From positions 62,001 to 126,000 of the forward strand of contig NZ_JAGZSD010000003.1 in the NCBI RefSeq assembly GCF_018381315.1: 64,000 nt of DNA. Direction: 5' to 3'. Shown piece after piece: positions 24,586 through 34,318 of the stretch. The first letter of the stretch is position 1, and every line of letters starts with the position of its first letter. The notes beneath the pieces were generated by a model, which saw nothing but the letters and a program-made list of their open reading frames with translations, did not search any database and was not told the origin of the DNA. Position numbers and translations under genes: made by a program. This DNA comes from Anaerostipes sp. (GTDB lineage Bacteria > Bacillota > Clostridia > Lachnospirales > Lachnospiraceae).

Positions 24586-26907
24586 TTTTGTTTCCTCCTC
24601 GATTTGAACTGGTTCTGATTTTACTGGTTCTTCTTTTTCTCTTACAAAACCTGGCCGGAAAAACTTCAGGCGCAGGGCATTGCTCACAACAAAGACTGAG
24701 CTTAAGCTCATGGCAGCTGCACCAAACATTGGGTTTAGTTTTAGTCCGAAAAATGGATACAGGCAGCCTGCCGCCAGCGGGATACCGATCACATTATAGA
24801 AAAATGCCCAAAATAAATTTTCTTTAATATTTTTAATGACGGCCTTACTCAGCTGAATTGCGGAGACTCCGTCCAATAGATCACTCTTCATCAAAACAAT
24901 ATCTGCAGATTCAATGGCAATATCTGTTCCTGCACCGATGGCTACGCCTACATCAGCTCTGGCCAGAGCCGGTGCGTCATTGATTCCGTCTCCGATCATG
25001 GCAACCTTTGTTCCCTCTTCCTGGATCTTACGGATCTGCGCCTCTTTATCCTGCGGAAGCACTTCCGCAATAACCCGGCTGATATTCAGCTGTTTCTGGA
25101 TTGCTTCGGCTGTCTTTTGATTGTCTCCGGTGAGCATGACAACTTCAATGCCCATCTTTTCAAACTCTTTGATCGCCTGCCTGCTGGTCGGTTTGACAAC
25201 ATCTGCCACTGCAATTAATCCCAGAAGACTCTTTTCCTTGGCAAAATATAAAGGTGTTTTTCCCTCAGAGGCAAAAATCCCGCTTTTTTCTTCTAACTCT
25301 CCAAGAGGAACGCCGATCCGCTTCATCATCTTAAGATTGCCGGCATAAACCTTCTTTCCCTCAATGGCTCCTTCAATTCCTTCTCCCGGAACAGACACAA
25401 ATTCTGACACCTCGTAAAATCCGGCACCGGTTTCTTCTCCATAGGAGACGATTGCATCTGCCAGAGGATGTTCAGAAGGCTTCTCCATGCTGGCCGCCAC
25501 TTTGACCAGTTCTTCATGAGAAATCTCTCCGGAAGTTTCTACATCCGTTACCTGCGGCCTTCCTTCTGTCACTGTCCCGGTTTTATCTAAAACTACGGTT
25601 TTAACTTCATGTGCGGTTTCCAGACTTTCTGCCGATTTGATTAAAATACCATTTTCCGCTCCCTTTCCGGTTCCCACCATGATTGCAGTGGGCGTTGCAA
25701 GCCCCAGGGCGCAGGGACAGGAAATAACCAGAACGGCTATGGCTGTGGACAGGGCAAACTCAAATGTCTGACCGGAAAGAATCCATATGATTCCGGAAGC
25801 CAATGCGATGGTGATGACAACCGGCACAAAGATACCCGCTATTTTATCGGCCAGTTTTGCAATCGGAGCTTTAGAACCGGATGCGTCTTCTACCAGCTGA
25901 ATGATTTGAGCCAGTGTTGTGTCATCCCCGACTTTGGTAGCGCGGAATTTAATAAATCCTCCTTTATTAATGGATGCACTGATGACCCGGTCTCCGGAAG
26001 ACTTCTCCACGGGTATGCTTTCTCCTGTCAATGCACTCTCATCTACAGAAGTCATGCCTTCCGTAATCACTCCGTCCACCGGTATGCTGGCTCCCGGACG
26101 TACAATAACGATATCGCCTTCATTCAGTTCTTCCACCGGTATTTCAGTTTCCGCTCCGTTTCGTTCCACAGTTGCAGTCTTGGGAGCTAAATCTAAAAGC
26201 TTGCTGATAGCCTCCGAGGTTTTGCCCTTTGATCTTGCTTCGAGGAACTTTCCAACGGTAATCAGGGTCAGAATCATGGAAGCAGACTCAAAATACAGAT
26301 CCATATGATACTGGTGTACCAAAGAAAGATTCTGTACACCGAGGCCGTAGCCCATACGGTAAATGGCAAACACTCCATAGACAAAGGCAGCTCCTGAGCC
26401 GATGGCAATCAGGGAGTCCATATTCGGAGAACCCTTAAACAATGTTTTAAATCCTACCTGGTAAAATTTACGGTTAATATACATGACCGGCAGGACTAAA
26501 AGCATCTGCGTTAAACCATAGGAAACTGCATTTTCTGTTCCTGACAAAAAGGCAGGAAGAGGCAGATTCGCCATATGTCCCATGGATATATACATAAGCG
26601 GAATCATAAACAGGATGGAAACCCACAGCCTTCTTTTCATCCCTGAAATCTCGTCATCCACTCCTGTATCCCTGCTCTTCTTGGTTTCTTCTCTGCGGTC
26701 ATGGACAAATGCACCGTAGCCGCCGCTGATGACCGCCCGGATGATCTCATCATCGTTTAGCTTAGTCTCATCATATTCCACTGTCATGGCATTCTGGAGA
26801 AGGTTGACGTTGACTTCGGAAACTCCGTCCAGTTTCCGTACACTTTTATCTACATGGGCACTGCATGCACTGCATGTCATACCTGTTACATCAAATTTCT
26901 GTTTCAT
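24379..26907 (-). CDS. copA: Copper-exporting P1B-type ATPase CopA with N- and C-terminal HMA domains
   Basis: An 842-residue Cu(I) efflux pump. The N-terminal heavy-metal domain has GMTCSACSAHV. Eight membrane segments include the CPC metal site (ISCPCALGLATPTAIM). The actuator has TGES, the phosphorylation site is DKTGTVTEG, nucleotide domain HP is in SEHPLADAI, and GDGINDAPAL is present. The C terminus carries a second heavy-metal domain (GMMCEHCVKHV) after an acidic linker, which is unusual as most homologues have extra domains at the N terminus. ATG at 26907 is preferred over a GTG two codons upstream because of AGGAGG spacing. Confidence 0.95.
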   Translation of the reverse strand: MKQKFDVTGMTCSACSAHVDKSVRKLDGVSEVNVNLLQNAMTVEYDETKLNDDEIIRAVISGGYGAFVHDRREETKKSRDTGVDDEISGMKRRLWVSILFMIPLMYISMGHMANLPLPAFLSGTENAVSYGLTQMLLVLPVMYINRKFYQVGFKTLFKGSPNMDSLIAIGSGAAFVYGVFAIYRMGYGLGVQNLSLVHQYHMDLYFESASMILTLITVGKFLEARSKGKTSEAISKLLDLAPKTATVERNGAETEIPVEELNEGDIVIVRPGASIPVDGVITEGMTSVDESALTGESIPVEKSSGDRVISASINKGGFIKFRATKVGDDTTLAQIIQLVEDASGSKAPIAKLADKIAGIFVPVVITIALASGIIWILSGQTFEFALSTAIAVLVISCPCALGLATPTAIMVGTGKGAENGILIKSAESLETAHEVKTVVLDKTGTVTEGRPQVTDVETSGEISHEELVKVAASMEKPSEHPLADAIVSYGEETGAGFYEVSEFVSVPGEGIEGAIEGKKVYAGNLKMMKRIGVPLGELEEKSGIFASEGKTPLYFAKEKSLLGLIAVADVVKPTSRQAIKEFEKMGIEVVMLTGDNQKTAEAIQKQLNISRVIAEVLPQDKEAQIRKIQEEGTKVAMIGDGINDAPALARADVGVAIGAGTDIAIESADIVLMKSDLLDGVSAIQLSKAVIKNIKENLFWAFFYNVIGIPLAAGCLYPFFGLKLNPMFGAAAMSLSSVFVVSNALRLKFFRPGFVREKEEPVKSEPVQIEEETKMKKTITIDGMMCEHCVKHVTDALNKLDGVNAVVSLDDKNACVELKKEVSDETLKQAVEDAGYQVTGIQ

Positions 26908-26922
26908 AAGCACCTCCTATAC

Positions 26923-26935
26923 ACCCCCTGGGGGT
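26923..26935. promoter_or_regulatory. Candidate CsoR operator upstream of copA
   Basis: ACCCCC-T-GGGGGT is a perfect inverted repeat (6-1-6) located at the predicted transcription start and just before the copA ribosome site. CsoR operators are G-tract/C-tract pseudopalindromes, and csoR is in this operon. Confidence 0.75.
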
Positions 26936-26943
26936 ATGGGTAT

Positions 26944-26972
26944 ATTATATGTCGCTGAAATGTTTATGTCAA
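26944..26972 (-). promoter_or_regulatory. Consensus promoter of copA-csoR
   Basis: Minus-strand -35 TTGACA (26967-26972), 17-bp spacer, -10 TATAAT (26944-26949): a perfect match at both boxes. The C-tract/G-tract palindrome lies immediately downstream, suited to repression of a strong promoter. Confidence 0.88.
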
Positions 26973-27036
26973 CGATAATATTTATCATATAGCATTCCCC
27001 GAACCGTCCTATATTATCTCAAAAGCAGAGAAAGAC

Positions 27037-27069
27037 CGAAAAAAGCAGCCGTTACAGCTGCTTTTTTCG
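27037..27069 (-). terminator. Terminator of the GGDEF/HD-GYP gene
   Basis: A 13-bp perfect stem CGAAAAAAGCAGC / GCTGCTTTTTTCG with a 7-nt loop that contains the stop codon of the minus-strand gene. T-run on the 3' arm. Confidence 0.85.
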
Positions 27070-28623
27070 ATCTTCAAGCCATTCAATGAAACGCCCTGCC
27101 AAAAAAGGGTCAAATTGTATTCCTGACCAGCGTTCCAGTTCCCTCACGATTTCATCCTCCGAAAAGCGGCGCCTTCCGAACGGCGCATACTTCATGCGGT
27201 CGTAGGTATCCAGGATCAAAACCATTCTGGATTCTACCGGAATGCTGTCACCGGACAGCCCGTAAGGATAACCGCTTCCGTCCCAGTTTTCATGGTGGTA
27301 TAAGACAATCTGCGCTTCCCGTTCCATATCCGGAACTGATTTTAGGATCCGGTATCCTGTTTCAGGATGCCGGTTGACCTCCCGCCTCTCGCTTTTGGTC
27401 AGGCTGCCGTGTTTATTCAGGATTTCATCAGAGATGGAAGCCATGCCAATATCATGAACGTATCCGAGTCCCTGAAGAAACGAAATCCGTTCCGGTTCCA
27501 GACCCAGATAAGTCCCGAATCTTTCCAGAAGCCGGGACATTCGCAGAGAATGCTTGTGAATATTAGGATTTCGGTTAAAAAGAGCATTGAGGATCACATC
27601 CAGCGTCTCTGATTTTTTCACCGTGCTGTTTCGGAATTTCTTCCGGTACATCATATCTTCGGCTGCTGACAATACCGTGTGCAGATCCTGGTCCGGACTG
27701 CTTTTTTCTGCACATCCCCAGGAAAATGACAGACGTATGCCCGAAAGGCTGTATTTTGCAACCTGTGCCTCCGCTTTTTTAAGGAATGCCTCTGCTTCTG
27801 ACAATTCAGTATCAGGGAAAAATGCGGCAATTTCATCTCCGCCGATTCGGGCAAAAATATACTTTTCCTTTGCATACTGCTTCAGCACTTTTGTCACTGT
27901 AATAATGGCCCGGTCACCAAACGTATGGCCCAGAGAATCATTGATCATCTTCAGCCGGTCCAGATCCAGAATCGCCGCAGAGATCGGAAGATCTTCAGAT
28001 TTTCCGCGGCGGCTCAGATACTCACTGTAAAATGTGCGGTTATAAAGTCCGGTAAGGCAGTCGCGCATGCTTTTATCTTTTATGATCTGCTGCTCTTTTT
28101 TAAGTTTCGATACCTCGGTGATAATGCCTGCGAACAACATCCGGGAATCTTCCCCGGCAGAAACCTGCGGATCTTCATACCGATTGACGGTTATGATCAC
28201 ATGAAAAATTTCACCGTCGGCTGAAAGCCTTGCTTCCATGGAGCATGTCTGTTTTTTGCCCAAAAGCTGGCGGATCATAAAGCGGAAGTTCTGCCTGTCT
28301 TCTTCCTGAATAAGATCTTCTATATTCATCTTGTACCTGTCTTTAAACGGGACAGAAACCATACTGCAGAACCGGAGATTGGCGTCTGTTATCTGGCCGT
28401 GCTGATCAAAGACCAGATATCCGGCAGGAGCATTGTGAAATAAGCTTTGGTACTGCCTTTCCTTCTGCCGGCTTTCTTTCAGCTGCTTTTCCAGTACGGC
28501 ATTGTATTCTCTGAGTTTGTCATTTTTTAAAGCCAGTTCCGTTAATGGCTGTTCTCCCTTTATCATTTGTGGTTTTATATCATTTAATTTATCGGATGTA
28601 TGCTGATAACCCCGCCTGTTCAA
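27052..28623 (-). CDS. PAS-GGDEF-HD-GYP signalling protein
   Basis: A 523-residue cytoplasmic protein combining c-di-GMP synthesis- and degradation-type domains. An N-terminal coiled coil (about 20-60) precedes a PAS domain (about 60-180), then GGDEF (active-site RIGGDEIAAF near residue 265) and a C-terminal HD-GYP domain with HDIG, the HRHPETGYRIL-like NRHPETGYRIL and HHENWDGSGYPYGL. The GGDEF site reads GGDEI, compatible with activity; the HD-GYP ligands are all present. The start is TTG at 28623 with GGGGGAG upstream. Which activity dominates cannot be told. No c-di-GMP riboswitch is seen in its short leader. Confidence 0.92.
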   Translation of the reverse strand: MNRRGYQHTSDKLNDIKPQMIKGEQPLTELALKNDKLREYNAVLEKQLKESRQKERQYQSLFHNAPAGYLVFDQHGQITDANLRFCSMVSVPFKDRYKMNIEDLIQEEDRQNFRFMIRQLLGKKQTCSMEARLSADGEIFHVIITVNRYEDPQVSAGEDSRMLFAGIITEVSKLKKEQQIIKDKSMRDCLTGLYNRTFYSEYLSRRGKSEDLPISAAILDLDRLKMINDSLGHTFGDRAIITVTKVLKQYAKEKYIFARIGGDEIAAFFPDTELSEAEAFLKKAEAQVAKYSLSGIRLSFSWGCAEKSSPDQDLHTVLSAAEDMMYRKKFRNSTVKKSETLDVILNALFNRNPNIHKHSLRMSRLLERFGTYLGLEPERISFLQGLGYVHDIGMASISDEILNKHGSLTKSERREVNRHPETGYRILKSVPDMEREAQIVLYHHENWDGSGYPYGLSGDSIPVESRMVLILDTYDRMKYAPFGRRRFSEDEIVRELERWSGIQFDPFLAGRFIEWLEDRKKQL

Positions 28624-28703
28624 AATAGAAAACTCCCCCTTGCGGTATGTTCAGACAATGTAAATTTCGTCAACATGTCATACGTATAATAGATATTAAG
28701 ACT

Positions 28704-28732
28704 ATTATATGTTTCCATTTTTTAAAATACAA
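28704..28732 (-). promoter_or_regulatory. Promoter of the GGDEF/HD-GYP gene
   Basis: Minus-strand -35 TTGTAT (28727-28732), 17-bp spacer, -10 TATAAT (28704-28709), giving a leader of about 75 nt. Confidence 0.7.
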
Positions 28733-28751
28733 CAATATATTTGTATAAAAT

Positions 28752-28788
28752 AAAGTACGGAAAAACATCAGACATTTTTCCGTACTTT
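28752..28788 (-). terminator. Terminator downstream of polC promoter-distal neighbour (28.75 kb)
   Basis: A 14-bp perfect stem AAAGTACGGAAAAA / TTTTTCCGTACTTT lies just beyond the polC stop codon (28816) in the direction of polC transcription, followed by a T-rich stretch. It ends the long pyrH-to-polC transcription block. Confidence 0.85.
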
Positions 28789-28815
28789 TCGAGTTTTTTC
28801 CAGTTTTCTGCCCGC

Positions 28816-31800
28816 TCAGACAAAGCGGAAGGTCAGCTGATCGCTTTCTTCCAAATCCCCCAGCAGTCCCAGCTCTTTCATTTTGTCAACAACTGCTTTT
28901 GGTGCTTTGGTTCGGTCACGGAAGTTTTCCATGGAAGTAAACGGCTCTCCCTTAGAGGCTTCTTCTGCCTCTTTGGCAGCCTTTTCTCCCATACCGTCAA
29001 TGGCAGAGTATGGGGGCATAATCCTGCCGTCTATGATCTGGAAATCCTTCGCCTTTGCACGGTAAATATCCAAAGGCATAAATTCAAATCCTCTGGCGTA
29101 CATTTCATCGGCAATTTTCATTTCTCTGAGAAGATCCAAATCGGCGTTTTTAACTTCAAATTTTGGCGTATTCTGTATTTCCTTCATCCTGGTATTCAGT
29201 TTTTCCTTACCCATACACATGTCTTCGTATGAAAAAGACTTTGCACGGATACTGAAATAAGCCGCGTAGTAGGCCAAAGGATGGAAAACTTTGAACCATG
29301 CGATCCTCCATGCCATCATGACATAGGCTACCGCATGAGCTTTCGGGAACATATATTTGATTTGTTTACATGACCAAATATACCACTCCGGCACACCCTC
29401 TGCTCTCATAGCCTCTTCCTGCTCTGGTTTCAGTCCTTTTCCTTTCCGGACACCTTCCATGATCGTGAAAGACAAAGCTTCATCCAGTCCCTGGTTGATC
29501 AGGTAAACCATGATATCATCTCTGGTACAGATGGCAGTGGAAATAGCTGCCTCTCCCTCTTCGATCAATTTCTGCGCATTTCCCAGCCACACGTCAGTAC
29601 CGTGGGACAATCCGGAAATACGGACCAGATCGGAAAAACTCTGAGGGTTTGTATCCAGAAGCATCTGAATAACAAAATCCGTTCCGAATTCAGGGATTCC
29701 AAGGGACCCAAGCTTTGTTCCCCCGATCTGTTCGGGAGTGATTCCGAGGACCTCTGTTCCATGGAACAGATCCATGACAGATTTATCATCCAGCGGTATC
29801 GTCTGGGCATCAACTCCAGTGAGGTCCTCCAGCCTTCGTATCATAGACGGATCATCATGGCCCAGAATATCCAGCTTTAACAGGTTGGAGTCAATGGAAT
29901 GATACTCATAGTGGGTAGTGATAATCGGTGAATTCACATCGTTGGCCGGACGCTGAACTGCAGTAAAATCATAGATCTCTTTATCGTGGGGAACTACAAT
30001 GATCCCTCCCGGATGCTGTCCGGTAGTCCTTTTTACTCCGGTACAGCCTTTTGCCAGGCGTTCTATCTCACATTTACGTTTTGTAATCTCCCTCTCTTCC
30101 AAATACTTAAGAACATAACCGAAGGCTGTTTTTTCTGCCAAAGTTCCGATGGTTCCTGCCCGGTAAGCTTTCCCTTTGCCGAAAATGACTTCCACATAGG
30201 CATGAGCCTTGCTTTGATATTCCCCGGAGAAGTTAAGGTCTATATCCGGTTCCTTATCTCCCTTAAACCCAAGGAAAGTCTCAAACGGTATATCATGACC
30301 CTCTTTATTCAGTTTTGCCCCGCATTTCGGACACACTGCATCCGGCATATCACAGCCGGACATACCCATCTTAGCATACTTTTTGACTTCATCAGAGTCA
30401 AAATCCACATAGTAGCATTCAGGACAGATGTAATGGGCAGGAAGCGGATTTACTTCAGTGATTCCGGACATGGTCGCTGCCAGGGAGGAACCTACGGAAC
30501 CTCTGGAACCTACCAGGTAGCCGTGATCCAGGGAATCCCATACCAGCTTCTGTGCAATAATATACATGACCGCATAACCGTTTCCGATAATAGAATTCAG
30601 TTCTTTGTCAAGTCTGGTCGTTACGATCTTAGGCAGATCCGGGCCATAGATATCATGTGCCTTTTTATAGCAGATATCTCTTAAATCCTGATCAGAATTT
30701 TCAATAACCGGAGGGCATTTATCCGGATGAATCGGTGAAATGTTCTCAATTTGGTCATTTATAATATTCGGATTGGTTATGACAACCTCTCTGGCTTTGC
30801 TGCTTCCCAGATACTCAAACTCACTGAGCATTTCTTCCGTTGTCCGGAAGTAAAGAGGCGGCTGGCTGTCCGCATCCTTGAATCCTTTCCCTGCCATGAG
30901 GATTGCCCGGTAAATCGAATCGTCCGGATCCATAAAATGGACATCACATGTGGCTACAACAAGCTTATGGAAGGTTTCCCCAAGCTCTACGATTTTGCGG
31001 TTGAAATTTCTGATATCTTCAAAGGAATTGACATTTTCATGCCTTGAGGATTCTATCATAAACTGATTGTTTCCCTCCGGCTGGATTTCCAGATAGTCAT
31101 AAAACTCAACAATCTTTGCAATCTCTTCTTCCGAACGCTGGTCTGCAACAGCGCTGTACAGCTCTCCGGCTTCGCACGCCGATCCGATGATCAGTCCCTC
31201 CCTGTGTTGATTGATCAGAGATTTAGGCATTCTCGGACGCCGGTTGAAGTAACGGACATGGGACTCTGATACCAGACGGTTTAAGTTGACCCTTCCCGTA
31301 TTGTTTTTAACAAGGATAATTCCATGATATGTACGTCCCTTTTTTATAAAATCTTCTGAACCTGCTACAAATTCATTTACCTGATCCAGATCAAAGATCT
31401 CTTTTTCCTCCAGCATCTGGATGAACTTGATAAAAATCCTGCCGGTTGCTGTGGCGTCGTCCACTGCCCGGTGATGGGTTTCCAGTTTAATATTCAGATT
31501 TTTGCAGAGGTTATCCAGCGTAAACTTTGCAAGATGTGTCATCAGGCTTCGGGATAAGCCCAGTGTATCTACGATGGTCGGTTCAAATTCTAGGCCCAGG
31601 CGTTTTGCGTTTTCATGGATAAAACCGGTATCAAATCCTGCGTTGTGAGCTACCAGAGGAGAATCACCGCAGAATTCAAGGAATCTGGGCAGCACATCTT
31701 CGATGGTATCTGCATCCATAACCATCTCATCCGTAATGGTTGTCAGCTGGGTAATCTTAAATGGAATTGGTATTTCCGGATTGATAAACTCGCTGAATGT

Positions 31801-33243
31801 ATCAGTAATTTCTCCGTCAATGACCTTTACGGCCCCGATTTCGATGATGCGGTCGGTCCGGCTGTTGAACCCTGTAGTCTCAATATCAAACACGACATAA
31901 TCCCCGTGCAGGGACTGGCCTTTTGACCGCACCGCCAGATCTCCCAGATCATCTACAAAGTAAGCCTCCACTCCGTAGATGATTTTAAACGGATCATCTT
32001 CCGGAAGCCTCAAATCCTCGTAGGCATGTCTTGCAATAGGAAAGGCCTGCAGTACGCCGTGGTCTGTAATTGCAACAGCGGGATGCCCCCACTCATAAGC
32101 CCGGTTTACAATATCATTGATCTGGACAACACTGTCGTTATCGCTCATGACGGTGTGCAGATGAAGCTCTACTCTCTTATCCAGAGAGTTGTCCTGCCTC
32201 TTTTCCCTGAAATCAGAGACAGCCTTGATGCCTGACACAGAACCGAGAGAAATCTCACGGTCAAATTTATCGTACATCGCTACTGCTTTTACCCGGTAGA
32301 ATCCGCCCTTTTTCAGATCTGTGAGTACCTCCGGAAGCTGCTCGTTGCGCACAAAAATCTTGCATGAGATCGTGTCTGTAAAATCAGTAATATGAAAAAT
32401 GATAATAGTCTTTTCGTTTCGTATTTCTCTGGTATCCAGATTTGTAATCTGTCCGTGGACCACCACTTCCCCGATCTCGTCAAAGATGTCTTTGATTTCC
32501 ATCAGGTCACCCTCGCAGTTGCGTCCGTACAGAAGCGTCGGATCATCCTTAAATTTGGGCTTGCGCTTAAACTTAGAATCGTAGGAAAAGGAAGATTCTT
32601 TTTTCTTTTTTCTTGCCTTTTTCTCTTCATCCTGTTCTTTGCTGAGTAAATCAGCATGCTCTACAATGCCTTCGATCTCCTTTTGAAGTTTGTACTGGCT
32701 TTCCTTTTTCAGAGAACGGTCCATTGTTTTAGAAAAATCAAAACCCACTTTGATCTCCATTCCAAATTTTTCACGCAGGGCCGTCTCAAAGTACTCCTTG
32801 ATCTCTTCCGCTTTGCTTTTATTGACAAAAGTATTTTCAAATATAAAGGTGACCACATTGCCGTCGATGGAGTAATCCCCTTTTCTGACCACATTAAAAA
32901 TAACCTCCCCTTTGCCTTTTAACTCAAAGAGGAAGCTCTTCATATAGTGCTCAAATAAATATTCCAAATCATACTGGGCTGACAGCCGGAAATATTCCTG
33001 AAAGCGGATCTTGACATACCGCTTTGAAAAAAGCTGTTCCCGGATTTGCTGTTCCATACGCCATGTGTCAATTCGCGGGATCAGATGATCACTTGTAAAA
33101 GAAATCTTAAGCGTATTTTCCGACTTTTTAAACACAACCTGATGGATGCAGACGGTACGAAACAGATCTTCTACATCTTTTGATACCTTCAGATCCGGAA
33201 AAACCTGAAAAAACTCTTTGGTATTTTCTTTAACGGCCTGCAT
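28816..33243 (-). CDS. polC: DNA polymerase III PolC-type
   Basis: The Gram-positive replicative polymerase with built-in proofreading, about 1475 residues. In order: N-terminal domains, OB fold (about 230-320), PHP domain beginning VELHLHTVMSDND, the inserted 3'-5' exonuclease (VVFDIETTGFNSRTDRIIEIG, later LVAHNAGFDTGF), and the C-family polymerase palm with PDIDLNFSGEYQ, DILGHDDP and PKAHAVAYVMMAWRIAWFK. A Cys4 zinc motif (CPECYY...CPKCG) is present. ATG at 33243 with GGGGTGAAG is the standard N terminus (MQAVKENTKEFF); it overlaps ispG by 14 nt. Confidence 0.97.
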   Translation of the reverse strand: MQAVKENTKEFFQVFPDLKVSKDVEDLFRTVCIHQVVFKKSENTLKISFTSDHLIPRIDTWRMEQQIREQLFSKRYVKIRFQEYFRLSAQYDLEYLFEHYMKSFLFELKGKGEVIFNVVRKGDYSIDGNVVTFIFENTFVNKSKAEEIKEYFETALREKFGMEIKVGFDFSKTMDRSLKKESQYKLQKEIEGIVEHADLLSKEQDEEKKARKKKKESSFSYDSKFKRKPKFKDDPTLLYGRNCEGDLMEIKDIFDEIGEVVVHGQITNLDTREIRNEKTIIIFHITDFTDTISCKIFVRNEQLPEVLTDLKKGGFYRVKAVAMYDKFDREISLGSVSGIKAVSDFREKRQDNSLDKRVELHLHTVMSDNDSVVQINDIVNRAYEWGHPAVAITDHGVLQAFPIARHAYEDLRLPEDDPFKIIYGVEAYFVDDLGDLAVRSKGQSLHGDYVVFDIETTGFNSRTDRIIEIGAVKVIDGEITDTFSEFINPEIPIPFKITQLTTITDEMVMDADTIEDVLPRFLEFCGDSPLVAHNAGFDTGFIHENAKRLGLEFEPTIVDTLGLSRSLMTHLAKFTLDNLCKNLNIKLETHHRAVDDATATGRIFIKFIQMLEEKEIFDLDQVNEFVAGSEDFIKKGRTYHGIILVKNNTGRVNLNRLVSESHVRYFNRRPRMPKSLINQHREGLIIGSACEAGELYSAVADQRSEEEIAKIVEFYDYLEIQPEGNNQFMIESSRHENVNSFEDIRNFNRKIVELGETFHKLVVATCDVHFMDPDDSIYRAILMAGKGFKDADSQPPLYFRTTEEMLSEFEYLGSSKAREVVITNPNIINDQIENISPIHPDKCPPVIENSDQDLRDICYKKAHDIYGPDLPKIVTTRLDKELNSIIGNGYAVMYIIAQKLVWDSLDHGYLVGSRGSVGSSLAATMSGITEVNPLPAHYICPECYYVDFDSDEVKKYAKMGMSGCDMPDAVCPKCGAKLNKEGHDIPFETFLGFKGDKEPDIDLNFSGEYQSKAHAYVEVIFGKGKAYRAGTIGTLAEKTAFGYVLKYLEEREITKRKCEIERLAKGCTGVKRTTGQHPGGIIVVPHDKEIYDFTAVQRPANDVNSPIITTHYEYHSIDSNLLKLDILGHDDPSMIRRLEDLTGVDAQTIPLDDKSVMDLFHGTEVLGITPEQIGGTKLGSLGIPEFGTDFVIQMLLDTNPQSFSDLVRISGLSHGTDVWLGNAQKLIEEGEAAISTAICTRDDIMVYLINQGLDEALSFTIMEGVRKGKGLKPEQEEAMRAEGVPEWYIWSCKQIKYMFPKAHAVAYVMMAWRIAWFKVFHPLAYYAAYFSIRAKSFSYEDMCMGKEKLNTRMKEIQNTPKFEVKNADLDLLREMKIADEMYARGFEFMPLDIYRAKAKDFQIIDGRIMPPYSAIDGMGEKAAKEAEEASKGEPFTSMENFRDRTKAPKAVVDKMKELGLLGDLEESDQLTFRFV

Positions 33244-34306
33244 CTTCTTCACCCCAATGCTCCAGTTCATAACGCAAGGTATTTAAAAGATCTTCCTCCG
33301 GAACCTTACGCACCACCCGGCCCTTTTTCATAAGAAGTCCTTCCCCGATACCGCCTGCAATGCCGATATCTGCTTCTTTTGCCTCCCCGGGTCCGTTGAC
33401 AACACATCCCATAACTGCCACTTTGATATTTAGATGCTCAAAATCGGCGGCCATAGTCTCCACCTGGCCGGCCAAGCTGATCAGATCAATGTTGGTTCTG
33501 CCGCAGGTCGGACAGGAGACAACCTCGATTCCGCCGCTTCTTAATCCCAGTGTCTTTAAGATCAGTTTCGCGCTGGCAATCTCGTTGACCGGATCTCCCG
33601 TCAGGGATACACGGACAGTATCACCCAGTCCCTGATGAAGAATAATCCCCAAACCAACTGCAGACTTAATATTTCCGCTGTATACGGTTCCGGCTTCCGT
33701 GATTCCCACATGGAGCGGATAATCGATCTGCTCTGCCACCAGCTCATAGGCCCTGGCGCACATGAGGACATCAGAGGATTTGATGCTGACCACCAGATTA
33801 TCATAGTCAAAAGCCTCAATCATACGTACTTTGTCTACTGCGCTCTCTACCAGCCCTTCTGCGGTTACCCCCTGATATTTTTCTACCAGCTCTTTTTCCA
33901 GAGAGCCGCTGTTGACCCCTACCCGAATCGGGATATTGCGTTCTTTCGCCTTGTCAATGACAGCACGGATATTGTCCTGTCCCCCGATATTGCCGGGATT
34001 GATCCGGATCTTATCGGCACCGTGTTCCATCGCTGCAATCGCTAATTTATAGTTAAAATGAATATCTGCAACCAGAGGAATATGAATCTTCTGTTTAATC
34101 CTGCTCAAAGCCTCGGCTGCCTCCGGAGTCGGCACTGTACATCTTACGATGTCACATCCTGCCTTTTCCAGGCTTAAAATCTGTGCTGCAGTGGCATCCG
34201 CATCTTCCGTCTTTGTATTGGTCATGGACTGAATCAGCACCGGGCTGCCGCCGCCGATCTTTTTATCTCCGATCCGGATGACTTTTGTATTTTCTCTTGT
34301 AACCAT
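33230..34306 (-). CDS. ispG: 4-Hydroxy-3-methylbut-2-enyl diphosphate synthase IspG
   Basis: The iron-sulfur enzyme that makes HMBPP from MEcPP, the sixth enzyme of the MEP isoprenoid pathway. The 358-residue protein has the TIM-barrel start (IGGGSPVLIQSMTNTKTED), DIHFNYKLA, RINPGNIG and the cluster cysteines in SCPTCGRT and AVMGCVVNGPGEAKEADIGIAGG. GGAGT lies 7 nt before the ATG. With dxr and uppS in the same operon it links isoprenoid synthesis to cell-wall lipid carrier production. Confidence 0.97.
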   Translation of the reverse strand: MVTRENTKVIRIGDKKIGGGSPVLIQSMTNTKTEDADATAAQILSLEKAGCDIVRCTVPTPEAAEALSRIKQKIHIPLVADIHFNYKLAIAAMEHGADKIRINPGNIGGQDNIRAVIDKAKERNIPIRVGVNSGSLEKELVEKYQGVTAEGLVESAVDKVRMIEAFDYDNLVVSIKSSDVLMCARAYELVAEQIDYPLHVGITEAGTVYSGNIKSAVGLGIILHQGLGDTVRVSLTGDPVNEIASAKLILKTLGLRSGGIEVVSCPTCGRTNIDLISLAGQVETMAADFEHLNIKVAVMGCVVNGPGEAKEADIGIAGGIGEGLLMKKGRVVRKVPEEDLLNTLRYELEHWGEEDAGR

Positions 34307-34318
34307 ACTGAGACTCCT

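Noticed and set aside
28624..28700. Possible c-di-GMP riboswitch before the GGDEF/HD-GYP gene
   Set aside because: The leader is short and lacks the conserved riboswitch blocks.
29986..30684. 232-codon open frame on the plus strand
   Set aside because: Lies wholly antisense to polC in a conserved region, no ribosome site, and no family resemblance.
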